DNA from: Phycisphaerales bacterium
Lineage (GTDB): Bacteria > Planctomycetota > Phycisphaerae > Phycisphaerales > UBA1924
Length of the DNA: 49,133 nucleotides
Assembly (NCBI GenBank): GCA_013360675.1
Contig: JABWBB010000018.1
Span: 1 to 49,133, forward strand
Direction: 5' to 3'
Below, one piece after another: positions 25,432-33,241 of the stretch; the stretch's first letter is position 1; every line of letters starts with the position of its first letter. A program made the position numbers and the translations under genes. The notes under the pieces are model-generated. The model was not told where the DNA came from. It saw only the letters and a list, made by a program, of their open reading frames with translations, and did no database searches.

Positions 25432-25884
25432 GTGCGACGACTCTCGACGCGGCGCAACGCCGCCGCCCAGTTCGACCTGCACTACGGGCCCAACATGACG
25501 CCCATGGTGGATGTCACGCTGGTGATCCTGATCTTTTTCATGGCATCGGCGGCGTTCCTGGGCCCCGAGTGGTTCGTCAAGGCCGCCCTGCCCGTGCGAG
25601 GCAACGTGCCCGCCACGCAGCAGCAACTCACGCACCTGCGCGTGGTTCTTACCCGTGCGGCCGATGGCTCGATGCTGGCGGGGGTCGGCGATCGCACGGG
25701 CCTGACTACCGCCACCCTGGAAGCGTTTATCGCGTCACAGGCGTTGGCGCACGGGCGCGAGAATGTCGTGGTGGTGGTCGAGCCCGCGCCCGACGTGTCG
25801 TACGACGCGGTGGTGCGTGTGCACGAGATCTGCGCCCGCATAGGCGTGCGCGCGGGACTGGCCCCGGAATCAACTCAGCCCTGA
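25432..25884 (+). CDS. exbD: ExbD/TolR-family protein (second copy)
   Basis: 150 residues from the GTG at 25432, one base after the preceding stop, with AAGGGGGG upstream. 'GPNMTPMVDVTLVILIFFMASAAFL' is the ExbD helix with its conserved Asp. The soluble domain is less conserved but keeps the 'VVVVEPAPDVSYDAVVRVHEICARIGV' strand-helix end. Tandem ExbDs behind one ExbB are common in planctomycetes and suggest a heteromeric stator. Its last 10 bp overlap the 3' end of the convergent Fur-family gene. Confidence 0.88.
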   Translation: MRRLSTRRNAAAQFDLHYGPNMTPMVDVTLVILIFFMASAAFLGPEWFVKAALPVRGNVPATQQQLTHLRVVLTRAADGSMLAGVGDRTGLTTATLEAFIASQALAHGRENVVVVVEPAPDVSYDAVVRVHEICARIGVRAGLAPESTQP

Positions 25885-26363
25885 ACGCCGGGGCGAGCCC
25901 CCGGCACGTCGCTGGCGATGATCTGCAGGCGACACCCCCTCGCCCGCAGCCCCAGCGCGGCGCAGGCCCGATCGGCGATCGCACGCAGTTCGGGCACGTC
26001 GACGGGGATCGACTGGTGCGTGTCGAGGCGCACGACCGTGGCGCGGCAACACTCGCCGTAGGCCACCTCATAGAACGCCTGATCCTCGTCCATCATCACG
26101 CGGTGCACGATGCCGGCCTGCGCGAGGAGCTTGAGCGTGCGATAGACCGTGGCCTTGCTGACGCGTCGCCTGCCGCGTTTGACCTCGGCCATCACCTTGT
26201 CGGCGTCGAAGAGCCCATCGATCGAAACGATCGTGTCGAGCAACTGGGCCCGCTCGGGGGTGTACTTGAGGCCCTCGCCCTTGAGCATGCGCCGGAAGAC
26301 CGCGCACAGGGGCTCGATGATCTCGAGGCGTTCGGGCTCGGGGGAATATGCGCGAGCGGGCAT
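25875..26363 (-). CDS. Fur-family transcriptional regulator with degenerate metal site
   Basis: 162 residues. The N-terminal winged helix is clear: 'GLKYTPERAQLLDTIVSIDGLFDADKVMAEVKRGRRRVSKATVYRTLKLLAQAGIVHRV'. In ordinary Fur/Zur/PerR proteins the next segment carries HHDH-x-x-C-x-x-C metal ligands. Here it reads 'FYEVAYGECCRATVVRLDTHQSIPVDV', with no HHxH and no C-x-x-C pair. The DNA-binding half is intact, so it probably still regulates, but sensing iron or zinc in the usual way is doubtful. TACGAT lies six bases before the ATG, and no Shine-Dalgarno is seen. It is convergent with exbD and divergent (41 bp) from the membrane glycosyltransferase. Confidence 0.85.
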   Translation of the reverse strand: MPARAYSPEPERLEIIEPLCAVFRRMLKGEGLKYTPERAQLLDTIVSIDGLFDADKVMAEVKRGRRRVSKATVYRTLKLLAQAGIVHRVMMDEDQAFYEVAYGECCRATVVRLDTHQSIPVDVPELRAIADRACAALGLRARGCRLQIIASDVPGARPGVQG

Positions 26364-26369
26364 CGGGGT

Positions 26370-26375
26370 ATCGTA
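26370..26375 (-). promoter_or_regulatory. TACGAT -10-like element, 6 nt before the Fur-family ATG
   Basis: On the minus strand TACGAT is followed by six bases (ACCCCG) and the ATG at 26363, without a Shine-Dalgarno. It predicts a leaderless transcript. Because the divergent gene starts at 26405, it could also influence that gene. Confidence 0.45.
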
Positions 26376-26404
26376 CGGCCGCAGATTCGCCGGGCTCCGA
26401 TTGA

Positions 26405-28501
26405 ATGAATGCTCCCACCCGCATCCCCCTCCTCGCCGCCGGGCTCGTGCTGATCGCCTCGATCGCGGCGCTCGGCTCGATCGGAAGCGACGCGAGCCCG
26501 CCCATGGCGCTGGCCCGGGTGCTGGCGCTCTTTCTCCAGGCCGGCCTTCCTGCGGGCGCGTACCTCCTTGCGGGCATCGGGTGGGGCGTGTGCTTCACGC
26601 GGCTCACCCGCGGGGTTGACGATCCCGCGCCTGTCAACGCCGCCCTCGGCGTCGGAATGCTCCTGTGGCTCTCGCACGCGCTTGGCGCCGGCGGCCTTCT
26701 CGCGGGGAATCTCGGGCGCGGCCTCGCCTTCGCGCTTGTCATCATCGGGCTGGGGCTGCTCGCCTGGTCGGCCCGGCGCGGGCTCGCGTTGCGTGTCTCC
26801 GCGACGGGGGTGCTGGGTGCGATCGCGCTGGGCGTGCTGCTCGTGGCGGCGTCGAACCCGCCCGGATGGCTCTGGGAGAGCGAGTTCCGCGGCTACGACG
26901 CGCTCAGTTACCACCTGCCCCTCGCCCAGGAATGGCTGATCGCGGGGAGGATCCAGGGGCTCGAGCACAACGTCTATTCCACCCTTCCCAGCGCGGTGGA
27001 ATCCGCGTTCGTTCATCTGGGCGTGCTCACCTTCGCGCCGACCGATCCCGGTTCGACCCTTCCCGGAGGACTCATCGCGGGCGACGGCTGGCGGCTGATC
27101 GCCTGCCAGTGGCTTCACGCCTGGCTCGGCGTCTTCGCTGCGTGGGTTTGCTCGCGCATGGTGCGGGGGTTTGTGCCTGAATCCGGTCGAGGCCTTGCTG
27201 CGTCCATCACGTTCGGGCTCGTGCTGGGCACGCCGTGGATGATCGTGACGGGCTCGCTTGCCTACAACGAGGCTCCGCTGGTGGCGTTCTGCGCCGTGGG
27301 CGTGGTGGCCTCGTTCCTGCCCGGACTCTCGTCCGGGCGAAGAGGCGCTGTCGTCGGCCTGCTGGTCGGGTGTGCCTGCATCGTCAAGCCCACGGCGATT
27401 CTCTTCGCCGGCGTGCCCGCGGCGATGGGGTTGGCCATCACCATCCCCGCGCGACACTGGTGCCGCGCCGCGATGCTGGGTTCCATCGCGGGGTTGATGG
27501 TGCTGGCCCCCTGGCTGGCGCGCAACGCCGTGTTCAATGCCAATCCGGTCTTCCCCGCGCTCACCGGCGTCTTTGGCACGGGGCACTGGTCGCCCGAGCA
27601 GGTTGCGCGCTATCAGGCCAAGCACGCCTTCGATGGCTCGCTGCTCGATCGTCTCTCGCTGCTCGTGCGGCCCGACCCCCACGACCCCGCCGGCCCGCGT
27701 CACCGTGGGCTGCTCCATCCGCAATGGGGGCTCTTCTTCGGGCTGGCCTGGGCGAGCGTCGCGGGGCTTGCTTTATTCAGGGGCACGCGACGCCTTGGCC
27801 TCATCCTGTTGGGAACGCTCATCCTGCAGGTGGTGCTGTGGCTGACCTTCACGCACCTGCAAGCGCGCTTCATGATGCCCGCGCTGGGGATCGGTGCGAT
27901 CGCGGGCGGCGTCGCCATCGCGCACCTGCGATCACCCCCCCGAGCGTGGACCCTGGGCATGCTGTGCGTCGGAGCGCAGGTGCTCGCGAGCGTGCTCACG
28001 TTCGCGCGTCAGTACGACGCCCACCCCAACACGCTGCTGATCGTCGGGCCGGCCCTGCGGACGGGCCAACTGCTGCGTGAAGCCCTGCGCGAGCGCCCGG
28101 ACCCCACCACCGTCGACCGACTGTTTGAGGCCGCTTCCCCCGAGGCATTGACCCACGTGGCCGCCGATCGGCAAGGGCGTCTGGCATTGATCGGCGGCGC
28201 GACGCCGCTCTATTTCTGGCCCGTGCCGGTGTACTCCACGACGTATGACCGGGGCGTGCTCGTCGAGGCCATGCACGCCGCGCCCGATGCACCCGAGGCA
28301 TGGAACGCTCATCTGCGTTCACGCGGCGTCGGGACCGCTCTCGTCGACATGGGCGAGATCGGGCGCTTGTCGCGCTGGGGGACGTCGGACCCGCTCTTGA
28401 CCCCCGAGCGCGTCCGCGCGTGGCTGGAGACCACACGCCCGATCCGCGCGTGGGAGGACGCCGGCCTTGTGCTGGTGCGGATCCCCCGGCAATACGAGTG
28501 A
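26405..28501 (+). CDS. GT-C (family 39-like) membrane glycosyltransferase
   Basis: 698 residues with about twelve hydrophobic helices. The first large extracytoplasmic loop holds 'RGYDALSYHLPLAQEWL', an acidic/aromatic D-x-x-x-YH pattern typical of GT39/PMT-like glycosyltransferases that use polyprenyl-phosphate sugars. The C-terminal ~180 residues are soluble ('VDRLFEASPEALTHVAADRQGRLALIGG...'). It probably transfers a sugar to a lipid, protein or envelope polymer on the outer face of the inner membrane; donor and acceptor are unknown. Start at the first of two nearby ATGs (26405, 26409 is out of frame). It is convergent with lepA (36 bp). Confidence 0.75.
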   Translation: MNAPTRIPLLAAGLVLIASIAALGSIGSDASPPMALARVLALFLQAGLPAGAYLLAGIGWGVCFTRLTRGVDDPAPVNAALGVGMLLWLSHALGAGGLLAGNLGRGLAFALVIIGLGLLAWSARRGLALRVSATGVLGAIALGVLLVAASNPPGWLWESEFRGYDALSYHLPLAQEWLIAGRIQGLEHNVYSTLPSAVESAFVHLGVLTFAPTDPGSTLPGGLIAGDGWRLIACQWLHAWLGVFAAWVCSRMVRGFVPESGRGLAASITFGLVLGTPWMIVTGSLAYNEAPLVAFCAVGVVASFLPGLSSGRRGAVVGLLVGCACIVKPTAILFAGVPAAMGLAITIPARHWCRAAMLGSIAGLMVLAPWLARNAVFNANPVFPALTGVFGTGHWSPEQVARYQAKHAFDGSLLDRLSLLVRPDPHDPAGPRHRGLLHPQWGLFFGLAWASVAGLALFRGTRRLGLILLGTLILQVVLWLTFTHLQARFMMPALGIGAIAGGVAIAHLRSPPRAWTLGMLCVGAQVLASVLTFARQYDAHPNTLLIVGPALRTGQLLREALRERPDPTTVDRLFEAASPEALTHVAADRQGRLALIGGATPLYFWPVPVYSTTYDRGVLVEAMHAAPDAPEAWNAHLRSRGVGTALVDMGEIGRLSRWGTSDPLLTPERVRAWLETTRPIRAWEDAGLVLVRIPRQYE

Positions 28502-28537
28502 AGAGATCGGCACGAACCAGGACCGCACGCGCGGGGT

Positions 28538-30535
28538 TCAGTCGCCCTGATCGAGGACGGCCATGAAGGCCTCCTGCGGGATCGTGACGCTGCCCACCGA
28601 CTTCATCCGCTTCTTGCCTTCCTTCTGCTTATCGAGGAGTTTGCGCTTGCGGCTGACGTCGCCGCCGTAGCACTTGGCGATGACGTTTTTGCGGAAGGCT
28701 TTGATGGTCTCGCGGGCGACGACCTTGCCGCCGATCGCCGCCTGGAGCGGGATCTCGAACTGGTGGCGGGGGATCTGTTCCTTGAGGCGTGAGATCAGGG
28801 CCCTGCCGCGCTGCTCGGATTTCTCGCGATGGCAGATGAGGGCCAGGGCCTCGACGGGGTCGCCGTTGATGAGGATGTCGACCTTGGCGAGGTTGTCGGA
28901 GCGATAGCCGGTGACCTCGTAATCCATGGTGCCGTAGCCGCTGGTCATCCCCTTCATCTTGTCGAAGAAGTCGTAGATGATCTCGGCCAGAGGGATCTCG
29001 AAGGTAAGCAACTGGCGCGTCGCCGAGACCATCGACTGGTTCTTGTAGGTGCCGCGACGGTCGAGGCACAACTTCATGATGTCGCCGATGTACTCCTGCG
29101 GCACCATCACCTCGAGGCGGCAGATGGGCTCGCGGATCTGGGCGATCGTCGAGGGGTTGGGCAGTTCGGCGGGGTTGTGCACGTCGACGAGCGTGTGCCC
29201 GGGCGGGATGTCCGTCGCGTTGCCCGTGGCGGGGTCGACGGGCTTGAGGGTCTGGCCCGAGGGCGAGACCACCGTGTCGGTGCCGCGCACGAGCACGTGG
29301 TACGAGACGGTCGGGGCGGTCTGGACGATCTCGACCCCGCCCTCGCGCTCGAGGCGCTCCTGGATGATGTCCATGTGGAGCAGGCCCAGGAACCCGCAGC
29401 GGAACCCAAAGCCCAGCGCCTCGCTGTGCACGGGCGCGAAGGTGAACGACGAGTCGTTCAGCGAGAGTTTTTCGACGGCCTCGCGCAGTTCCTCGAAGTC
29501 GGGGGCGTCGCCGCCGTCGCTGGTGGCGGGATAGAAATCGCAGAAGACCATCTGGCGCGGCGGCTGATATCCGGGCAGGGCCTCGGTGGCGGGGTTGTGC
29601 TCGAGGGTGACGGTATCGCCGATGCGCACGTCCTTGAGCGTGCGGATAGCCGCGACGACATAGCCCGTCTCGCCCGGGCCCAGGCTGGGCACGCGCACGG
29701 GCTTGGGCGTCATCTTGCCCAGGTCGGTGACCTGGAACGTGCGCCCGGTGCCCATCATGCGGATCTTGTCGCCGAGTTTGAGCGAGCCATCGAAGACTCG
29801 CACATAGGTGATCACACCCCGGTAGTCGTCATACACCGCGTCGAAGATCAGCGCCCGCAGCTGATCGCTGACGGGGGCCCTGGGCGCGGGGAGTTTCTCG
29901 CAGATGCTCGCCAGCAGTTCGGGAATGCCCAGCCCCGACTTGGCCGAGACCAACAGGCAGTCTTCCGCGCGGAAGCCCAGCGTCTGCTCGATCTCCATCG
30001 CCACGTCGATCGGGCGCGCCCCGGGCAGGTCGATCTTGTTGATGACCGGGATGATCGTCAGGTTTTCGTTGACCGCGAGATAGGCATTGACCAGCGTCTG
30101 CGCCTGCACACCCTGGGTCGAGTCGACGACCAGGATCGCCCCCTCGCAGGCCTTGAGCGCCCGCGAGACTTCGTAGTTGAAATCGACGTGCCCGGGCGTG
30201 TCGATGAAGTTGAGCATGAAGAGATCGCCGTGCTCTTCGGGCGCGCCCTTCTTCGAGGCGTGCTTCCCGCTCTCGTCCACCGGGGCCTCGTATTCGGCCT
30301 CGAGATCGTCGGCCTTGGCGCCCAGTTTGTGCCGGTGCATCACGGTGACGGCCGAGGCCTTGATCGTAATGCCACGCTCGCGCTCGAGATCCATCGAATC
30401 GAGGATCTGGTCGCGGGCTTCGCGCGCGGAGACCGCGTTGGTGGCCTGCAGCAGACGATCCGCCAGCGTGCTCTTGCCGTGGTCGATGTGCGCGATGATG
30501 GAGAAGTTACGGATGTGCGGCGTCTGGTCGGGCAT
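28538..30535 (-). CDS. lepA: Elongation factor 4 (LepA) with two insertions
   Basis: 665 residues against the usual ~600. Ribosome back-translocase GTPase: P-loop AHIDHGKST (15-23), DTPGH (112-116), NKID (166-169), domain III/IV typical ('DRRGTYKNQSMV', 'DFFDKMKGMTSGYGTMDYE', 'AIGGKVVARETIKAFRKNVIAKCYGGD') and LepA-type C-terminus ('KQKEGKKRMKSVGSVTIPQEAFMAVL'). A charged insert of ~30 residues (about 67-103) lies between switch I and DTPGH. A second (~25 residues, about 411-445, 'PSGQTLKPVDPATGNATDIPPG') lies in a loop before 'NPAELPNPS'. Motifs on either side are intact, so it should be functional. A TACGAT element is 9 bp before the ATG. Confidence 0.95.
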   Translation of the reverse strand: MPDQTPHIRNFSIIAHIDHGKSTLADRLLQATNAVSAREARDQILDSMDLERERGITIKASAVTVMHRHKLGAKADDLEAEYEAPVDESGKHASKKGAPEEHGDLFMLNFIDTPGHVDFNYEVSRALKACEGAILVVDSTQGVQAQTLVNAYLAVNENLTIIPVINKIDLPGARPIDVAMEIEQTLGFRAEDCLLVSAKSGLGIPELLASICEKLPAPRAPVSDQLRALIFDAVYDDYRGVITYVRVFDGSLKLGDKIRMMGTGRTFQVTDLGKMTPKPVRVPSLGPGETGYVVAAIRTLKDVRIGDTVTLEHNPATEALPGYQPPRQMVFCDFYPATSDGGDAPDFEELREAVEKLSLNDSSFTFAPVHSEALGFGFRCGFLGLLHMDIIQERLEREGGVEIVQTAPTVSYHVLVRGTDTVVSPSGQTLKPVDPATGNATDIPPGHTLVDVHNPAELPNPSTIAQIREPICRLEVMVPQEYIGDIMKLCLDRRGTYKNQSMVSATRQLLTFEIPLAEIIYDFFDKMKGMTSGYGTMDYEVTGYRSDNLAKVDILINGDPVEALALICHREKSEQRGRALISRLKEQIPRHQFEIPLQAAIGGKVVARETIKAFRKNVIAKCYGGDVSRKRKLLDKQKEGKKRMKSVGSVTIPQEAFMAVLDQGD

Positions 30536-30544
30536 TGCTCAACG

Positions 30545-30550
30545 ATCGTA
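30545..30550 (-). promoter_or_regulatory. TACGAT -10-like element before lepA
   Basis: TACGAT on the minus strand, nine bases before the lepA ATG; only a weak GAG-type ribosome site follows. It gives a leader of a few bases at most if used. Confidence 0.4.
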
Positions 30551-30642
30551 GGTAGGGCCCAAGCCCGGCACGCCGCGGCGTCGTCACCCCGTCCCTTGGC
30601 GTCGGGCCCGTGAAAAACCGTATTTCCGTCACGAACCGCGGT

Positions 30643-31275
30643 TCAGGAGCCCGCGGGAGCCTTGGGCGAGGGCTTCGCCTCGGGCTTGGGCTCGGGGGTG
30701 GCCTTCACCGCCCCGCGACGCTTCATCTCGAAGGTGACTTCCCCGCCGCGCTCGCCCTTGACGAAGTGGACCCAGTGCTGCGTGAGCGTGTCGGCGTCGA
30801 CGATGGTGAGCGTCAACTCGCCCATGTAGGCGTCGTCGGGTGTCGCGCGGTTGGTCACGTCCCTGAAGGTGAAGTGATAGACGCCCGGCTTCGAGAAGTC
30901 GGTGCAGGCCATCCGCGGCTGGTTGCCGATGGCGCAGTAATGCGTCGCGATGATCGCATCCCCATCGAGGTGGTACATGTTGGTCATCTCATGGTCCGCG
31001 CCGGGGAACATGACCTCGCGCAGGATCGACCCCGCCGAACTGACCTTCGACTCGAGGGCGTGGTGATTCTTCCCCTCTTCGTCGGCCATGTCCCAGGTGC
31101 CCGCGATGGCTTTGAGCTTCGAGAAGGCCTCGGCCGCGGGCGTGACCGCGGGCTTCTGCGTGAACTCGCCCTTCTCCGTGTTCTTTTCAGGGCTCTTCTC
31201 GGGCTGGGCCAAGCCGCCCGCCATCAAAGCGCCGCCGGCGAGCATCAGGATCAACATGGTGCGTGTCAGGTTCAT
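30643..31275 (-). CDS. Secreted DUF1579-like protein
   Basis: Start ATG at 31275 with AGGAG seven to eight bases upstream; 210 residues. Signal peptide MNLTRTMLILMLAGGALMAGGLA-Q. Core: 'FSKLKAIAGTWDMADEEGKNHHALESKVSSAGSILREVMFPGADHEMTNMYHLDGDAIIATHYCAIGNQPRMAC', a lipocalin-like 'GTW...YHLDGD...THYC' pattern seen in DUF1579-type proteins of planctomycetes and acidobacteria. Charged Lys/Pro tail at the C-terminus. Ligand unknown. TATGAT (31300-31305, minus) could be its -10. It is divergent from the M24 peptidase. Confidence 0.65.
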   Translation of the reverse strand: MNLTRTMLILMLAGGALMAGGLAQPEKSPEKNTEKGEFTQKPAVTPAAEAFSKLKAIAGTWDMADEEGKNHHALESKVSSAGSILREVMFPGADHEMTNMYHLDGDAIIATHYCAIGNQPRMACTDFSKPGVYHFTFRDVTNRATPDDAYMGELTLTIVDADTLTQHWVHFVKGERGGEVTFEMKRRGAVKATPEPKPEAKPSPKAPAGS

Positions 31276-31345
31276 GGTCGAATCTCCTAGTGTGCCCGCA
31301 TCATATGACACTCCTTACGACTGCCAAGCCTTCGCCACTCGCCCC

Positions 31346-31351
31346 TACGAT
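31346..31351 (+). promoter_or_regulatory. TACGAT -10-like element before the M24 peptidase gene
   Basis: TACGAT 21 bases before the ATG at 31373; an AGGAG ribosome site lies between. This is the leadered version of the element seen six bases before three other genes. Confidence 0.4.
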
Positions 31352-31372
31352 CCGCGGCTCAGGAGACACAGC

Positions 31373-32530
31373 ATGCGCAGCGCCACCCTCACCGCGGGCG
31401 TCCCCGCCACGAACAACAACGTCTACCGGCGTATCCGGTTTTCCGCCTTCGACCAGGTCGCGGTGATCGATCTCGCCGCCCCCGCCGGGGGCCCGGGCAC
31501 GACCACCGTCATCTGCCGCGATATCGAGATGCCCCGCGCCCGCGAGCACGCCAAGGCCGACCGGGTGCACTGCCCCGCCGATTACCCGCCCGCGGGGGGC
31601 CTCTCGCCCGACCGCGACATCGCCACGGCGCAGGCGGTGGTGGAGTATCTCAAGAAAGAAAACGTCACCACGGTGAAGGCGGGGCGTTCGCTCCCGCTGC
31701 TCTACGCCGACCTGTGCAAGGCGGCGGGGATCAAGGTCGAGTGCGATCCGATGCTGGGCGTGCTCGAACGCCGCGCCAAGCAACCCTGGGAGGTCGACGC
31801 CCTGCGCGAGGCGCAGCGCATCACCGAGGGGGCGATCGAGATGGCCTGCCGCCTGATTGGTCGCGCGAGCGTGCGCAGCGATTCGGTGCTGATGCACGAC
31901 GGCACGCCGCTCACCAGCGAGCGCGTGAACATGCTGATCGACCTGTGGCTGCTCGAGCGGGGATTCACCTCGCCGGGCAACATTGTCGCCCAGCCCCCCC
32001 ACTCGTTCGATTGCCACCACGCGGGCACGGGCGAACTGCGCACCGGGGTGCTCACCATCGTCGACATCTTCCCGCGCAGCAAGGCCACGCTCTTCAACGG
32101 CGATTGCACGCGCAGCGTGGTGCACGGCAAGGTGCCCGCGCCCGTCGCCGCGATGCACAAGACCGTCGCCGAGGCCAAGGCCGCCTCGATCGCCGCCACG
32201 CGCGCGGGCGTCACGGGCGAGGCCGTTCACCTCGCGGGGATGAAGGTCCTCGAGAAGCACGGCTTCACGCGCGCTCTCGCCCCCGACAACGCCCCCGCCG
32301 ATTTCTGCTCCATGCAGCACGGCACGGGGCACGGCATCGGGCTCGACCTCAAGGAACCCCCGCTCATCGAGATGGGTGCGCCCGCCCTCGTCCCCGGCGA
32401 CGCCGTCACCATCGAGCCGGGCCTCTACCACAAGACCCACGGCGGGATCCGCATCGAGGACATGGTCATCGTCCGCGAGAACGGGTGCGACAACCTCAAC
32501 ACGCTGCCCGAGGGGCTGACCTGGGAGTGA
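31373..32530 (+). CDS. M24-family Xaa-Pro aminopeptidase/dipeptidase
   Basis: 385 residues from the ATG at 31373 (AGGAG upstream). Dinuclear metallopeptidase of the pita-bread fold. The five ligands are in place: Asp231 (TIVDIFPR), Asp244 (NGDCTR), His316 (MQHGTGHGIGLD), Glu348 (TIEPGLY) and Glu362 (IRIEDMV). The N-terminal ~150 residues form a creatinase-like domain ('CRDIEMPRAREHAKADRVHCPADY'). It cleaves an N-terminal residue next to proline in the cytoplasm; no signal peptide. It is monocistronic, and a GC-rich palindrome follows at 32583. Confidence 0.88.
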   Translation: MRSATLTAGVPATNNNVYRRIRFSAFDQVAVIDLAAPAGGPGTTTVICRDIEMPRAREHAKADRVHCPADYPPAGGLSPDRDIATAQAVVEYLKKENVTTVKAGRSLPLLYADLCKAAGIKVECDPMLGVLERRAKQPWEVDALREAQRITEGAIEMACRLIGRASVRSDSVLMHDGTPLTSERVNMLIDLWLLERGFTSPGNIVAQPPHSFDCHHAGTGELRTGVLTIVDIFPRSKATLFNGDCTRSVVHGKVPAPVAAMHKTVAEAKAASIAATRAGVTGEAVHLAGMKVLEKHGFTRALAPDNAPADFCSMQHGTGHGIGLDLKEPPLIEMGAPALVPGDAVTIEPGLYHKTHGGIRIEDMVIVRENGCDNLNTLPEGLTWE

Positions 32531-32582
32531 GAAGACGGCGAGCCCTTCGTTCCACTCAAGGAATGGTGGCGGAGAGTGGGTA

Positions 32583-32605
32583 GGGGCAGGCGAGCCGCCT
32601 GCCCC
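32583..32605. repeat. Perfect GC palindrome, possible dispersed element
   Basis: GGGGCAGGCG-AGC-CGCCTGCCCC, a perfect 10-bp inverted repeat 53 bp after the M24 gene. It is embedded in GGGTAG...CAGGCG...CCGCC context similar to the element at 39197. No T-run follows. It could be a REP-like element or an atypical terminator. Confidence 0.55.
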
Positions 32606-32683
32606 ACGAGTAAGGAGTAGGGCATACTGCTCGCGACTCGCACTCATTGTCCTTCATCTACATCAACCCATGCCCCTCTTCCC

Positions 32684-32739
32684 TTGCCCATTCCACATTG
32701 TCTATTGCCTATTGCCCATTGCCCATTCCCCATTGCCCT
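32684..32739. repeat. Eight tandem heptamers, consensus TTGCCCA
   Basis: 56 bp divide exactly into eight seven-base units: TTGCCCA, TTCCACA, TTGTCTA, TTGCCTA, TTGCCCA, TTGCCCA, TTCCCCA, TTGCCCT. The array is AT-richer than the surroundings and lies upstream of the cupredoxin gene. The remainder of 32531-32806 has no gene. Confidence 0.8.
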
Positions 32740-32806
32740 CTTCCTTGCACTTCCCGCAATGCGCGGCATGCTTCAGCGTTGAGCCACCGGGGCTCGGAGA
32801 TTCACC

Positions 32807-33235
32807 ATGCGCCGTTTCGTTGCCTTGCTCGCTTTGGCCGCCTGCGCGGGGTTGGCCCACGCCCAGGCCCGCGTCAACGTCTATGTCTTCGACTTTTCGT
32901 TCAGCAACCAGCTCCCCGAGTTTCCGGTTGAGTCCGATACCTTCGTGAACGCCGGCGACATCGTGGTCTGGATCCCGATTCACGAGTTCCACAACACCGT
33001 CGCCGCCGTGGGGCAGGATGAGTATTGGAACTCGCCGATCCTCGACCTCACCGACACGTTCGAGTATCAGTTCACCATCCCCGGCACGTACACCTACTAC
33101 TGCGAGCCGCATGGCTGGGACAACGGCGACGGGACCGTCGGCGGGATGACCGGACGCATCATCGTCCTGCCCGCGCCCGCCTCGCTGGGCCTGCTCGCCA
33201 TGGCCGGCCTGCTGGGTGTTCGTCGGCGTCGCTGA
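32807..33235 (+). CDS. Secreted cupredoxin (plastocyanin-like) with PEP-CTERM-like tail
   Basis: 142 residues; ATG at 32807, GGAG nine bases upstream. Signal peptide MRRFVALLALAACAGLAHA-Q. The type 1 copper ligands are His62 (EFHNTVA), Cys99 and His102 (YYCEPHG) and probably Met114, in order along a small Greek-key domain. The last 21 residues, PAPASLGLLAMAGLLGVRRRR, are a PEP-CTERM-like sorting signal: Pro-rich motif, hydrophobic helix, Arg cluster. It would therefore be handled by an exosortase rather than by the dockerin route of its neighbours. Electron carrier outside the cytoplasm; partner unknown. Confidence 0.8.
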   Translation: MRRFVALLALAACAGLAHAQARVNVYVFDFSFSNQLPEFPVESDTFVNAGDIVVWIPIHEFHNTVAAVGQDEYWNSPILDLTDTFEYQFTIPGTYTYYCEPHGWDNGDGTVGGMTGRIIVLPAPASLGLLAMAGLLGVRRRR

Positions 33236-33241
33236 TACCGC

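Noticed and set aside
28829..30613. 594-codon plus-strand frame opposite lepA
   Set aside because: Antisense shadow; LepA motifs on the minus strand are complete.
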